DNA from: Paracoccaceae bacterium
GTDB taxonomy: Bacteria > Pseudomonadota > Alphaproteobacteria > Rhodobacterales > Rhodobacteraceae
DNA length: 53,370 bases
Reading direction: 5' to 3'
Assembly: GCA_030066855.1 (NCBI GenBank)
Contig: JASJAU010000011.1
Span: 1-53,370, forward strand
Notes under the pieces: generated by a model
What the model was told of the DNA's origin: nothing
Databases searched by the model: none
Seen by the model: the letters and a program-made list of their open reading frames with translations, nothing else
Program-made: the position numbers and the translations under genes
Shown: one piece after another, positions 10,671 to 20,227 of the stretch
Layout: every line of letters starts with the position of its first letter
Numbering within the stretch: position 1 is the stretch's first letter

Positions 10671-11420
10671 ATGGATTGGATGGCGGTACTTCTGGCCGGA
10701 ACGATGGGGCTTTTTGCGGCGGGCTGGGTCAAGGGCCTGGTTGGACTGGGGCTGCCGACCATCGCCATGGCGTTTCTGACGCTTGTAATCGACCCCCGAA
10801 CCGCGCTCTCGCTGATCCTCGTGCCGATGTTCGCGAGCAACTTCTGGCAGATGTGGCGGGGCGGCGAGGTGGCGCGAACCGTAAGGGCGCACTGGCGCTT
10901 CGCCGCTGTTCTGGTCGTTGCCGTCACGCTGACCGTCATTCTTAGCCGGGAGGCGGGAGACCGGCTTCTGCTCGGGGCGCTCGGGATCGCGCTTTTGCTC
11001 TTCGCGTTTTTCAGCTGGCGCCGGATGATCCCGGAGATCCCCGACCGCCTGGTCCGGCCGGGCGAGGCCGCCTCCGCCACGGTGACCGGCATCATCGGCG
11101 GGCTGATCGGCGGCTGGGCTGCGCCGCTGGCGATGTGGCTGACGGCGCGCCGGCTGCCGCCGGACGATTTCATACGCGCGAGCGGATTTCTGATCGCCGC
11201 CGGCAGTTTGCCCTTGCTCATCTTCTATGCCGCGCTCGGCCTCGCGACGCCAACCAACCTGGCGATCTCAACCGGGCTTCTTATCCCGACCTTCCTCGGG
11301 TTCGCGGCGGGGGAGATGATGCGCCGGAGATTCAGCGCCGAGGGGTTCAAGACCGCGCTGCTCGTGGTCTTTCTGCTGCTCGGGCTGAACCTGCTCCGCC
11401 GCGCGATCCTTGGCGTTTGA
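10671..11420 (+). CDS. TSUP-family (TauE/SafE) anion exporter, copy 2
   Basis: A 249-residue inner-membrane protein related to the preceding gene: the start AGTMGLFAAGWVKGLVGLGLPTIAMAF is the TSUP half-repeat, and the second half has GIIGGLIGGWAAPLAMWL. Six to eight membrane segments are visible. It sits between the first TSUP gene and the MmgE/PrpD gene in the same direction. The two copies are clearly diverged, so they may form a hetero-oligomer or serve two substrates; neither can be decided from sequence. Confidence 0.9.
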   Translation: MDWMAVLLAGTMGLFAAGWVKGLVGLGLPTIAMAFLTLVIDPRTALSLILVPMFASNFWQMWRGGEVARTVRAHWRFAAVLVVAVTLTVILSREAGDRLLLGALGIALLLFAFFSWRRMIPEIPDRLVRPGEAASATVTGIIGGLIGGWAAPLAMWLTARRLPPDDFIRASGFLIAAGSLPLLIFYAALGLATPTNLAISTGLLIPTFLGFAAGEMMRRRFSAEGFKTALLVVFLLLGLNLLRRAILGV

Positions 11421-11495
11421 TCCGGCCTCGCGATTTCCCACGCGCCAAGCGCCGCATTCCTCGCTAGTCTTTGACCCAAGCTTGGGAGACCCGCC

Positions 11496-12860
11496 TTGCG
11501 AGACGACGCCTCATCATCGGACGCCACAGCACGAGCGCCCCTCTTCATACTGGAGACACCGACTGAGACGGTGCCGGAGACGAGCCTCGTCCACGCCAAG
11601 CTCTGCCTGCTCGATACGCTAGGGGTCGGCATCGCGGCGCATCCGATGGAAGCCGGCCGGATCACGCGGGAGGCGGCGCTGAGGCTCTACGGCACAAGCA
11701 TCGCGGCGGATCAGGCGCCTCTCATGCTGGACGGACGGATGGCGAGCCGGGCGGGCGCGGCCTTCGCGCTGGCGACCCAGACCGACAACCTCGACGCGCA
11801 TGACGGTTTCGCCCCCACCAAGGGGCACATCGGCTGCGCGGTGGTCCCGGCTTTGCTGGCGGCGGCGCATGGAATGACCGGCCTCTCGGGACGCGACGCG
11901 CTGGCGGCAGTTGTCATCGGCTATGAGGTCGCCGGGCGGACGGGCGTTTCGCTTCACGCGACCGTTTCGGACTACCACACCTCGGGCGCATGGAACGCGC
12001 TAGGCGTCGTGGCGCTCGCCGCGCGGCTTTGGGGCATGGGCGCGGACCAGCTTCGCGAGGCGCTCGGGATCGCAGAGTACCACGGGCCTCGCAGCCAGAT
12101 GATGCGCGAAATCGCCAATCCCACCATGCTGCATGACGGGTCGGGGATGGGGGCGCTGGTTGGCCTGTCGGCGGTGGCCATGGCGGAGATGGGGTTCACC
12201 GGTGCGCCGGCGATTACGGTTGAAGGCGATGAGGTGGCGGGGCACTGGACCGATCTCGGCCAGCGCTGGACGATGGAGGAGCAGTACATCAAGCCCTATC
12301 CGATCTGCCGATGGGCGCACGCGCCGATCGACGCCATGCAGGCACTCCGGGCTGCGCACCGCTTTGGCGCCGGGGACATCGAACGCATCGAGATCCAGAG
12401 CTTCCACAATGCGGTCCAGCTCTTTCCCGTCATGCCCGCCACGACCTCCGAAGCCCAGTACTCCCTGCCTTTCGCGGTCGCGGTCATGGCAGCGTATGGC
12501 AGTATCTCGCTCGACCGGATCTCGGGCGAAGGCCTGTCCGACCCATTGGTCACGGATCTGGTCGGCCGCACGGGAATGTCAGCGGCTCAGCGCCACGAGG
12601 ATCGGTTTCCGGCGGGACGCTGGGCAGATGTCGCGGTGACGCTCAGGGACGGAACCACGCTCCAATCCGAGGACACCAACGCGAGGGGCGGGCCGGACGG
12701 TCCGCTTTCGGAAGCCGAGATCCGGGAGAAGTTCCTGTCCTACGCCGCGCCGGTTCTGGGCGACGAACGGGCCCGGCGGGTCGAGGCGGCGGTCCTATCC
12801 CTCGATGAGGACGGGGCGCGGTTCGAAGCGGTATCCGACCTGTTGATCGCGCCGCCCTGA
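11496..12860 (+). CDS. MmgE/PrpD family protein
   Basis: A 454-residue cytoplasmic protein of the MmgE/PrpD family, which contains 2-methylcitrate dehydratase, cis-aconitate decarboxylase and related lyases. The all-alpha N-terminal domain carries DTLGVGIAAHPMEAG, DNLDAHDGFAPTKGHIGCAVVPALLA and the conserved YHTSGAWNALGVVALAARL. The C-terminal lid contains KPYPICRWAHAPIDA. The start is a TTG with GGAG seven bases upstream. It ends the LysR-TSUP-TSUP row. No prpB or prpC is nearby, so a methylcitrate role is unlikely; the substrate is unknown. Confidence 0.9.
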   Translation: MRDDASSSDATARAPLFILETPTETVPETSLVHAKLCLLDTLGVGIAAHPMEAGRITREAALRLYGTSIAADQAPLMLDGRMASRAGAAFALATQTDNLDAHDGFAPTKGHIGCAVVPALLAAAHGMTGLSGRDALAAVVIGYEVAGRTGVSLHATVSDYHTSGAWNALGVVALAARLWGMGADQLREALGIAEYHGPRSQMMREIANPTMLHDGSGMGALVGLSAVAMAEMGFTGAPAITVEGDEVAGHWTDLGQRWTMEEQYIKPYPICRWAHAPIDAMQALRAAHRFGAGDIERIEIQSFHNAVQLFPVMPATTSEAQYSLPFAVAVMAAYGSISLDRISGEGLSDPLVTDLVGRTGMSAAQRHEDRFPAGRWADVAVTLRDGTTLQSEDTNARGGPDGPLSEAEIREKFLSYAAPVLGDERARRVEAAVLSLDEDGARFEAVSDLLIAPP

Positions 12861-12980
12861 CAACGGGATGTCCCCGAAACGACAGGCCGGGTCGCAATTG
12901 CCGTTTCCCTGCAGCCCGAACCCTTGCTTAACTTGGGGCCAACCGGCGCAACCGCGCCATAGGACCGGAGAGGAATCGGG

Positions 12981-15428
12981 ATGCGCGCTCACGCTCAGGC
13001 AGTCGTCATCGGAGGCGGCGTGGTCGGCTGCTCGATCCTCTACCACCTCGCCAAGCTCGGCTGGACCGAAACCGTGCTCTTGGAACGCGACGAGCTGACC
13101 AGCGGCTCGACCTGGCACGCTGCCGCCAACATCCATGGGCTGCACGACGTCACCAACATCTCGCGGCTCCAGCACTACACGATGAACCTCTATAAGGAGC
13201 TCGAGAAGGAGACCGGCCAGTCCTGCGGTGTGTTCCAGCCCGGCAGCCTTTACCTCGCCCAGACGGAAGACCGCGAGCACCAGTTGCGTCTGCAGGAGGC
13301 CAAGGCGCGCCGTTATGGCATGAACTTCCACGAGGTCAGCCGCGACGAGGCCGAGCGCCTGCACCCGCTGGTCAACTTCGACGGCGTGCGTTGCATCATG
13401 TTTGAGCCTGACGGCGGCAACGTCGATCCTTCCGGGGTGACCCACGCCTACGCCATCGGCGCCCGCCAGATGGGGGCGGAGGTGATGCGGTTCACGCCGG
13501 TCACGGGCACCGAATCGCAGGCGGACGGCGACTGGATCGTCCGCACGCCCAAGGGCGATATCCGCACGCCCTGGGTGATCAACGCGGCAGGCCTTTGGGG
13601 GCGGGAGGTCGCGGCGATGGCCGGGCTCGATCTGCCGCTCATTCCGACCGAGCACCAGTATTTCGTCACCGAGACCATCGCCGAGATCGAGGCGATGGAC
13701 CGGCGCCTGCCCTCGGTCGCTGACCGTGACGGCGAGTATTATCTCCGCCAGGAGGGCAAGGGCCTGCTCGTCGGCGCCTATGAGCGCGAGATGAAGTTCT
13801 GGGCGGAGGCCGGCACGCCGGCGGACTTCGCGCACGACCTCTTCCCCGACGATCTGGAGCGGATCGAAGAGAACATGATGCGGGCGATCGACCGCGTGCC
13901 CGCCGTGGGCGAAGCCGGGATCAAGCGGGTGATCAACGGGCCGATGATCTGGTCGCCGGACTCGTCGGCGCTCTTCGGTCCGGTTCCCGAAATGACTGGC
14001 TATTTCTGCTGCAATGGGATCATTCCTGGCTTCTCGCAGAACGGCGGACTGGGCAGGTTGGCTGCCGAATGGATGGTCGAGGGCGAGCCGACGCTCGACC
14101 TCTTCGGCTGGGACCTGGCCCGCTACGGCCATTGGGCGGGCAAGGACTTCACCAAAGCCCGGGTCGAGGATCAGTACGCCCACCGCTTCAAGATCCACTT
14201 CCCGAACGAGGAGCGTGAGGCGGGGCGCCCGGCTCGGACACGCCCGGCTTATGGGATGCAAAAGAAGATGGGCGCCAGGTTCGGCCTGAACTATGGCTGG
14301 GAGCATCCGCTTTACTTCGATGCCGATACACCCGACAGCGCGGGCTTCGCCCGCCAGCCTTGGTGGGACAGCGTGGGGCGCGAGGCGCGGATGCTGCGCG
14401 ACCGGGCGGGGATCATCGACATCTCGAACTTCGCCCGCTACCGCGTCAGCGGTCCGGGCGCCGAGGACTGGCTGAACGCGCTATTCGCCAACCGGATGCC
14501 GCGCGAAATCGGCCGGTCTTGCCTCACGCCGCTGATCGGGAAGCGGGGCGGGATCGCGGGGGATTTCACGGTCACGCGGCTGGGCGACGATGAGTTCTGG
14601 GTCATCGGCTCCGGCATGGCCGAGCGGTTCCATCGGCGGTTCTTCAAGGCTGTTCCCCTGCCGGGCGGGACGCGCTTCGAGAGCCTCACCAAGGTCAGCG
14701 CCGGGTTCAACATCGCCGGGCCGAAGTCGCGCGAGATCCTTCAAAGGCTCACGAACGCCGATCTCTCAAACGAGGCCTTCCCTTTCATGCGCTCGGCCAA
14801 AATCGCCGTCGCCGGGATCGAGGTTGTGGCGCTTCGCGTCTCCTTCACCGGCGATCTGGGGTGGGAGCTGCATTGCCGGGAGGGCGATCAGGTCGCGCTC
14901 TACACCGCGCTTCTCGAGGCGGGCGGCGGCTTTGGCGCCGGCCCGGTCGGCGGGCGGGCGTTGATGTCGCTCAGGTTGGAAAAGGGCTACGGCTCATGGA
15001 GCCGGGAGTACAGTCCGGAGTGGTGGCCGCAGGAATCCGGCCTCGCGCGGCTGATCAAGGCGGACAAAGAGTTCCTCAACAAGGACGCCTGGCTCGCGCT
15101 GGCCGACCGGACGCCGCGCGAGACGCTGCAAGTCTTCGAGATCGACGCGCGGGAGGCTGACGCGAGCGGCGGCGAGCCGATCTTCCTGAAAGACGGAACG
15201 CCGGTCGGGCAGGTCACCTCGGGCGCCTATGGTTATGCGGTCGGGAAGTCGCTCGCACTTGGATACGTGAAATTCGGTAGCGTCGAGCCGGGCGACGAGT
15301 TGCATATCGCCGTCCTCGGCCGGCCGCACAGCGCCCGCATGTTGGCGGAGGCGCTTTTCGATCCCAAGGGCCTCATCCTCCGCGGCAAGGCCGGCGCGCC
15401 GGAGCGCGAGGCGGCGCCGATCGCTTGA
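12981..15428 (+). CDS. Dimethylglycine/sarcosine dehydrogenase-like flavoprotein with GcvT domain
   Basis: An 815-residue two-part enzyme. Residues 1-400 form a DAO-type FAD domain with the dinucleotide motif VVIGGGVVGCSI and TSGSTWHAAA, where His46 aligns with the histidine that binds FAD covalently in dimethylglycine and sarcosine dehydrogenases. Residues 440-815 form the GcvT (aminomethyltransferase) fold that binds tetrahydrofolate and accepts the released one-carbon unit. Such enzymes oxidatively demethylate N-methyl amino acids and pass electrons to ETF, and etfBA lies 4 kb upstream. Genes downstream (ligase, aldehyde and alcohol dehydrogenases) suggest amine catabolism. The exact methylated substrate is not determined. 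Confidence 0.92.
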   Translation: MRAHAQAVVIGGGVVGCSILYHLAKLGWTETVLLERDELTSGSTWHAAANIHGLHDVTNISRLQHYTMNLYKELEKETGQSCGVFQPGSLYLAQTEDREHQLRLQEAKARRYGMNFHEVSRDEAERLHPLVNFDGVRCIMFEPDGGNVDPSGVTHAYAIGARQMGAEVMRFTPVTGTESQADGDWIVRTPKGDIRTPWVINAAGLWGREVAAMAGLDLPLIPTEHQYFVTETIAEIEAMDRRLPSVADRDGEYYLRQEGKGLLVGAYEREMKFWAEAGTPADFAHDLFPDDLERIEENMMRAIDRVPAVGEAGIKRVINGPMIWSPDSSALFGPVPEMTGYFCCNGIIPGFSQNGGLGRLAAEWMVEGEPTLDLFGWDLARYGHWAGKDFTKARVEDQYAHRFKIHFPNEEREAGRPARTRPAYGMQKKMGARFGLNYGWEHPLYFDADTPDSAGFARQPWWDSVGREARMLRDRAGIIDISNFARYRVSGPGAEDWLNALFANRMPREIGRSCLTPLIGKRGGIAGDFTVTRLGDDEFWVIGSGMAERFHRRFFKAVPLPGGTRFESLTKVSAGFNIAGPKSREILQRLTNADLSNEAFPFMRSAKIAVAGIEVVALRVSFTGDLGWELHCREGDQVALYTALLEAGGGFGAGPVGGRALMSLRLEKGYGSWSREYSPEWWPQESGLARLIKADKEFLNKDAWLALADRTPRETLQVFEIDAREADASGGEPIFLKDGTPVGQVTSGAYGYAVGKSLALGYVKFGSVEPGDELHIAVLGRPHSARMLAEALFDPKGLILRGKAGAPEREAAPIA

Positions 15429-15459
15429 CACCCGTGGGCGGGCCGCTGTGAATGTCCGA

Positions 15460-16230
15460 ATGAGTGCCGACGCCCCGCCCTTCATCCTGAGCCCGGAAGA
15501 CGGCCCCGCGGCCGAGGTGCTGAACCCGGACGGCGCCGCGCTGGTCTGCATGGTCTGCGAGCATGCGAGCGCCCGAATCCCTGCTGCGTTGGACGACTTG
15601 GGGCTTTTCCCGAAAGATCGCTTCAGCCATGCGGTCTGGGACATCGGCGCCCGCGATCTGGCGCTCGGCATCGCCACCGCGCTTGACGCCAAACTTGTCG
15701 TCTCCCGCGTCTCGCGCCTCGTCTACGATTGCAACCGCCCGCCAGACGCGCCTGACGCCATGCCCTTCCAATCCGAGAGGGTCGCCATTCCCGGCAATCG
15801 GAATCTAACGGAGGACGAGCGCGCGGCCCGAACCGAAGCGGTCTATGAGCCGTTCCGACGTCTGCTTTCCAATACCCTCGACGGCTATGCGAATCGGCCG
15901 ACGATGCTGACGCTCCACAGTTTCGCGCCCGTCTGGCACGGAGCGGCGCGCGAGGTTCAGATCGGGTTCGTGCATGACGTCGACGACAGCCTCGCGCAGG
16001 ATTTGCTTCGTCACGCGCCTGCAGACCTGAACGTCGCAATCAATGAGCCCTATTCGGCGGCTGATGGAGTCGCGCACACGTTGAAGGAACACGCCACGCC
16101 GCGCGGCCTTCGCAACGTCATGATCGAGGTTCGGAACGACCTGATTTCGGACGCGGCAGGCGTCGTGCGGATCGCCGAGGTTCTTCTGGCCATGCTGGTT
16201 CCGGCACTCGCGCGGGAGGCGGCGGAGTAA
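15460..16230 (+). CDS. N-formylglutamate amidohydrolase family protein
   Basis: A 256-residue predicted zinc-dependent hydrolase of the N-formylglutamate amidohydrolase family. The N-terminal part has the conserved VCEHASARIPAALDDLGL and WDIGARDLAL segments, followed by SRLVYDCNRPPD and TLHSFAPVWHG. The His and Glu of CEHA and the histidine of TLHSF fit metal or catalytic roles. A GTG 12 bases upstream (15448) is an alternative start. In its context, next to a glutamine-synthetase-like ligase, it might cleave a gamma-glutamyl or N-acyl amide rather than formylglutamate itself; no histidine-utilisation genes are near. Confidence 0.86.
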   Translation: MSADAPPFILSPEDGPAAEVLNPDGAALVCMVCEHASARIPAALDDLGLFPKDRFSHAVWDIGARDLALGIATALDAKLVVSRVSRLVYDCNRPPDAPDAMPFQSERVAIPGNRNLTEDERAARTEAVYEPFRRLLSNTLDGYANRPTMLTLHSFAPVWHGAAREVQIGFVHDVDDSLAQDLLRHAPADLNVAINEPYSAADGVAHTLKEHATPRGLRNVMIEVRNDLISDAAGVVRIAEVLLAMLVPALAREAAE

Positions 16231-16329
16231 ACCTCGCGCCCGGCCATGCCGTCGGAAGCTGTAAAACCCCCTCGCGTCTTTCTGCGGGGTATGCTTGGAA
16301 TGCCTGAGACGACCACGGGGAGCCCATAA

Positions 16330-17694
16330 ATGACCGCCAACCTCACCTTCGAGATGCTCAAGGAAGAAGCCGCGACCGGCCAGATCGACACGGTTCTGGT
16401 CTGCCTGATCGACATGCAGGGTCGCCTCATGGGCAAGCGCTTCCATGTGATGAGCTTTCTGGAAGGCGCCTGGCAGGAGACGCATTGCTGCGACTACCTC
16501 CTCGCCACCGATATCGAGATGGCGACGCCGGACGGATACGCCTCGTCCTCATGGGAGCGCGGCTATGGCGACTATGTCATGAAGCCCGACATCTCGACGC
16601 TTCGCCGCATCCCCTGGCTCGAAGGCACCGCCATCGTCCTTTGCGATATCATCGACCACCACACGCATGCGCCCGTCTCGCACAGCCCCCGTCAGGTCCT
16701 AAGGGCGATGGAGACGAAGGCAGGCGAAATGGGCTTCACGCCGATGATGGCGACTGAGTTGGAGTTCTTTCTCTTCGAAAAGAGCTTCAATGAGATCCGC
16801 CGCTCCGGCTATCGCGATCTCGATCCGTTCTCGGGCTACAACGAGGACTATAGCATCCAGCAGACCACGCGGGAGGAGCATGTCTACCGCCCCGTCCGGA
16901 ACATGCTCTACGGCGCGGGCGTGCCGGTCGAGAACACCAAGGGCGAGGCCGAGACCGGTCAGGGCGAGCTGAATATCCGCTACGGCACAGCTTTGCTCGC
17001 CGCCGACCACCACACGCTCGCCAAGCAAGCCATCAAGGACATCGCCGACCAGCAAGGTCACGCCGCGACGTTCATGCCAAAGTGGCGGCACGACAAGGTC
17101 GGCTCGGCCGCGCATATCCACCAATCGCTGTTCAGCGGCGACGCCAACGCGTTCCACGACGCGGACGCGCCGCTATCGATGTCGTCTGCGATGCGCTCTT
17201 ATGTTGCGGGGCTGCTAAAGTACTCGGCCGACATCACCTTCTTCCTCGCGCCCTATGTGAACAGCTATAAGCGCTTCCTACCCGGCACATTCGCGCCCAC
17301 GAAGATCGCGTGGAGCATCGATAACCGGACCGCAGGCTACCGGCTTGTCGGAGAAGGCACCAAAGGCGTGCGCATCGAGTGCCGCATTCCCGGGTCGGAC
17401 ATGAACCCTTACCTCGCCTGCGCCGCCCAACTCGCTGCCGGGCTGGCCGGGATCGACGAGAGGCTGACGCTCGACGATCCGGTCGTCGGCGACGTATATG
17501 GCATGGACGACGTGCCGGAGATCCCGCACACGCTCCGCGCCGCGACCGAAACGCTCCGGAATTCGGCCATGCTCCGCGCCGCGTGGGGCGACGAAGTCGT
17601 CGATCACTACACCCGCGCCGCTGAGGTGGAGCAGGAGATGTTTGACGCGGTCGTCACCGATTGGGAGGTGGCGCGTGGGTTCGAGCGGGCGTAA
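16330..17694 (+). CDS. Glutamine synthetase family ligase (gamma-glutamyl-amine synthetase-like)
   Basis: A 454-residue ATP-dependent ligase of the glutamine synthetase superfamily. Metal-site segments ATELEFFLFE and GEAETGQGELNIRYG are present, as are HIHQSL for ATP and the NSYKRF...NRTAGYR stretch with RIECRIPGSDMNPYLACAA. The N-terminal domain differs from canonical GlnA and the adenylylation loop is missing, which places it with the PuuA-like group that joins glutamate to amines. It is followed after three bases by an aldehyde dehydrogenase and then an alcohol dehydrogenase. This arrangement fits gamma-glutamylation of an amine or amino alcohol; the substrate is inference. Confidence 0.92.
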   Translation: MTANLTFEMLKEEAATGQIDTVLVCLIDMQGRLMGKRFHVMSFLEGAWQETHCCDYLLATDIEMATPDGYASSSWERGYGDYVMKPDISTLRRIPWLEGTAIVLCDIIDHHTHAPVSHSPRQVLRAMETKAGEMGFTPMMATELEFFLFEKSFNEIRRSGYRDLDPFSGYNEDYSIQQTTREEHVYRPVRNMLYGAGVPVENTKGEAETGQGELNIRYGTALLAADHHTLAKQAIKDIADQQGHAATFMPKWRHDKVGSAAHIHQSLFSGDANAFHDADAPLSMSSAMRSYVAGLLKYSADITFFLAPYVNSYKRFLPGTFAPTKIAWSIDNRTAGYRLVGEGTKGVRIECRIPGSDMNPYLACAAQLAAGLAGIDERLTLDDPVVGDVYGMDDVPEIPHTLRAATETLRNSAMLRAAWGDEVVDHYTRAAEVEQEMFDAVVTDWEVARGFERA

Positions 17695-17697
17695 TCC

Positions 17698-19077
17698 ATG
17701 ACCAAAACGATCAACCTCATCTCGCCCATCGACGGAACGGTCTACTTGTCCCGCGAAGCCCTCAGCCGGGAGGACGCTTTCGCGGCCGCGTCAGAGGCCC
17801 GTCTGGCGCAGAAGGCCTGGGCGAGACGGCCTCTGCAGGAGCGGATCGAATTCGTTCTCAAGGCCAACGACATCGTCGGACAGACCACCGACCGCATGGC
17901 GACCGAGCTTGCTCATCAGATGGGCCGGCCGGTGCGGTACGGCGGGGAGTACGGCGGTTTCAGCGAACGCCTCAGCTACATGGCCTCGATCGCCGAGGAG
18001 AGCCTGGCGCCCCATGTCATCGAAGACAGCGACGCCTTCAACCGGATGATCAAGCGCGTCCCCTGGGGCATCGTTCTGGTCGTCGCGCCGTGGAACTATC
18101 CCTACATGACCGCGATCAACACGGTCGCGCCTGCGCTGATCGCCGGGAACTCCGTGATCCTGAAACATGCGGCGCAGACGCTTCAGGTCGGCGAGCGGCT
18201 GGTCGAGGCGTTCCACGCGGCCGGCGTGCCGGAGGCGGTGATCCAGAACGTGGTGCTGGACCACGACACGACCTCGGCCCTCATCAGCGAGAAGGCGGTC
18301 GACTTCGTCAATTTCACCGGCTCGGTCGGCGGAGGTCAGGCGATGGAGCGCGCGGCGGCCGGCACCTTCATCCCTGTCTCGACCGAGCTTGGCGGCAAGG
18401 ACCCCGGCTATGTCCGCGCCGACGCCGATCTCGACGCTGCCGTCGACACCCTTATGGACGGCGCGATGTACAATGCAGGGCAATGCTGCTGCGGGATCGA
18501 GCGAATTTATGTCCAGGCGTCACTCTATGACGCCTTTGTCGAGAACGCTGTGTCCTGGGCCAAGGCGCAGAGGCTCGGCAATCCGCTCGACCCTGAGACG
18601 ACCATGGGGCCGATGGCGAACATCCGCTTCGCACGGGAGGTCCGCGCCCAGATCGCCGAAGCCGTCGCGGACGGCGCCACCGCGCATATCGACCGGATGG
18701 AGGCCGACGACGGTGAAGGCGCCTATGTCACTCCGCAGGTTCTGACGGGCGTGACCCACGACATGCGGGTGATGAAGGACGAGAGCTTCGGCCCGGTTGT
18801 CGGCATCATGCCGGTCGACGACGATGCCGCCGCCATTCGCCAGATGAACGACTGCCGCTTTGGCCTGACCGCCAGCATCTGGACCTCCGACGCCGACGCG
18901 GCGGAGCGGATTGGCGACCGGATCGAGACCGGCACGGTGTTCATGAACCGCTGCGACTATCTCGACCCCGCGCTCTGCTGGACCGGCTGCAAAGACACCG
19001 GGCGAGGCGCGGGTCTGTCGATCTTCGGCTATCACGCGCTGACGCGTCCCAAATCCTACCACCTGCGAAAGTCCTGA
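17698..19077 (+). CDS. NAD(P)-dependent aldehyde dehydrogenase
   Basis: A 459-residue ALDH-superfamily enzyme. It shows the cofactor segment PWNYP (residues 131-135), NFTGSVGGGQAM (205-216), general base Glu230 in STELGGKDP and a catalytic cysteine in GQCCCG (263-266; Cys264 is at the family position, flanked by two further cysteines). It likely oxidises the aldehyde produced by the neighbouring alcohol dehydrogenase or by amine oxidation. It starts four bases after the ligase gene and ends one base before the alcohol dehydrogenase, so the three are one operon. Confidence 0.95.
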   Translation: MTKTINLISPIDGTVYLSREALSREDAFAAASEARLAQKAWARRPLQERIEFVLKANDIVGQTTDRMATELAHQMGRPVRYGGEYGGFSERLSYMASIAEESLAPHVIEDSDAFNRMIKRVPWGIVLVVAPWNYPYMTAINTVAPALIAGNSVILKHAAQTLQVGERLVEAFHAAGVPEAVIQNVVLDHDTTSALISEKAVDFVNFTGSVGGGQAMERAAAGTFIPVSTELGGKDPGYVRADADLDAAVDTLMDGAMYNAGQCCCGIERIYVQASLYDAFVENAVSWAKAQRLGNPLDPETTMGPMANIRFAREVRAQIAEAVADGATAHIDRMEADDGEGAYVTPQVLTGVTHDMRVMKDESFGPVVGIMPVDDDAAAIRQMNDCRFGLTASIWTSDADAAERIGDRIETGTVFMNRCDYLDPALCWTGCKDTGRGAGLSIFGYHALTRPKSYHLRKS

Positions 19078-19078
19078 C

Positions 19079-20224
19079 ATGACCCTCACCGGCAACTGGT
19101 CCTACCCCACCGCCATCCGCTTTGGCGCGGGTCGCATTTCGGAGATCGCCGACGCCTGCGGGGCGGCGGGTATCTCCAAGCCGCTCCTCGTCACCGACCG
19201 GGGGTTGGCAGGTATGGACATCACCAAGGAGACGCTCGATCTGGTCGAGGCGTCGGGGCTGGGCCGCGCGCTTTTCGCCGAGGTCGATCCGAACCCCTCG
19301 GACAGCAACGTGGAGGCGGGTCTGAAGGTCTATCGCGAGGGCGGCTTTGACGGCGTGATCGCCTTCGGCGGCGGCTCCGGCCTCGACCTCGCCAAGACGC
19401 TGGCGTTCATGGCCCGCCAGACGCGGCCCATCTGGGATTTCGAGGATATCGGCGACTGGTGGACCCGCGCCGACCCTGACGGCATCGACCCCATCGTCGC
19501 CGTGCCCACGACGGCCGGCACCGGGTCGGAGGTCGGCCGCGCCTCGGTCATCACAAACTCGGGCACGCATGAAAAGAAGATCATCTTTCACCCGAAGATG
19601 CTCCCCTCTGTCGTCATCGCCGACCCGGACCTCACGGTCGGCATGCCGAAGCCCATCACGGCGGGCACGGGGCTCGACGCCTTCGCCCATTGCGTCGAGG
19701 CCTTCTCGAGCCCGCACTACCACCCGATGAGCCAGGGCATTGCGCTGGAAGGGATGCGTCTCGTCGTCGACAACCTGCCCCGCGCCTATGCCGACGGCAC
19801 CGACATCGAGGCCCGCGCCAATATGATGAGCGCCGCGGCTATGGGCGCGACCGCGTTTCAGAAGGGCCTCGGCGCGATCCATGCGCTGAGCCACCCCATC
19901 GGGGCGCATCATCACACGCATCACGGCACCACGAACGCGGTTTTCATGCCGATCGTTCTGAAGTTCAACGCCGACGCCATCCGCGACCGTTTCGACCGCG
20001 CCGCGCCCTATCTCGGGATCGAAGGCGGGTTCGAGGGGTTTCGCGACTTTGTAGACGGCTTCAACGACAGCTTCGGCATTCCGAAGACGCTCGCGGGGCT
20101 CGGCGTCGAGAACCCGGACCTCGACGTCCTGACCGACGCCGCCATCCGCGACCCTTCTGTCGGCGGCAACCCGATAGAGATGACCCGCGAAAACACCCGC
20201 GCCATGTACGAAACGATGCTCTGA
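19079..20224 (+). CDS. Iron-containing alcohol dehydrogenase
   Basis: A 381-residue group III alcohol dehydrogenase. The NAD-binding half holds GGGSGLDLAKT (around residues 97-107). The metal site is visible in GLDAFAHCVEAF and ALSHPIGAHHHTHHG, which carry the conserved Asp and His ligands, and AGTGSEVGRASV is the active-site loop. It follows the aldehyde dehydrogenase by one base. The pair would turn an alcohol into an aldehyde and then an acid. The substrate is unknown; amino alcohols or polyols fit the neighbouring ligase gene. Confidence 0.95.
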   Translation: MTLTGNWSYPTAIRFGAGRISEIADACGAAGISKPLLVTDRGLAGMDITKETLDLVEASGLGRALFAEVDPNPSDSNVEAGLKVYREGGFDGVIAFGGGSGLDLAKTLAFMARQTRPIWDFEDIGDWWTRADPDGIDPIVAVPTTAGTGSEVGRASVITNSGTHEKKIIFHPKMLPSVVIADPDLTVGMPKPITAGTGLDAFAHCVEAFSSPHYHPMSQGIALEGMRLVVDNLPRAYADGTDIEARANMMSAAAMGATAFQKGLGAIHALSHPIGAHHHTHHGTTNAVFMPIVLKFNADAIRDRFDRAAPYLGIEGGFEGFRDFVDGFNDSFGIPKTLAGLGVENPDLDVLTDAAIRDPSVGGNPIEMTRENTRAMYETML

Positions 20225-20227
20225 GCC

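Noticed and set aside
12795-14306. A 503-codon open frame on the minus strand under the dimethylglycine-dehydrogenase-like gene
   Set aside because: High-GC antisense artefact: no motif or ribosome site, and the plus-strand product is a well-conserved enzyme over its full length.
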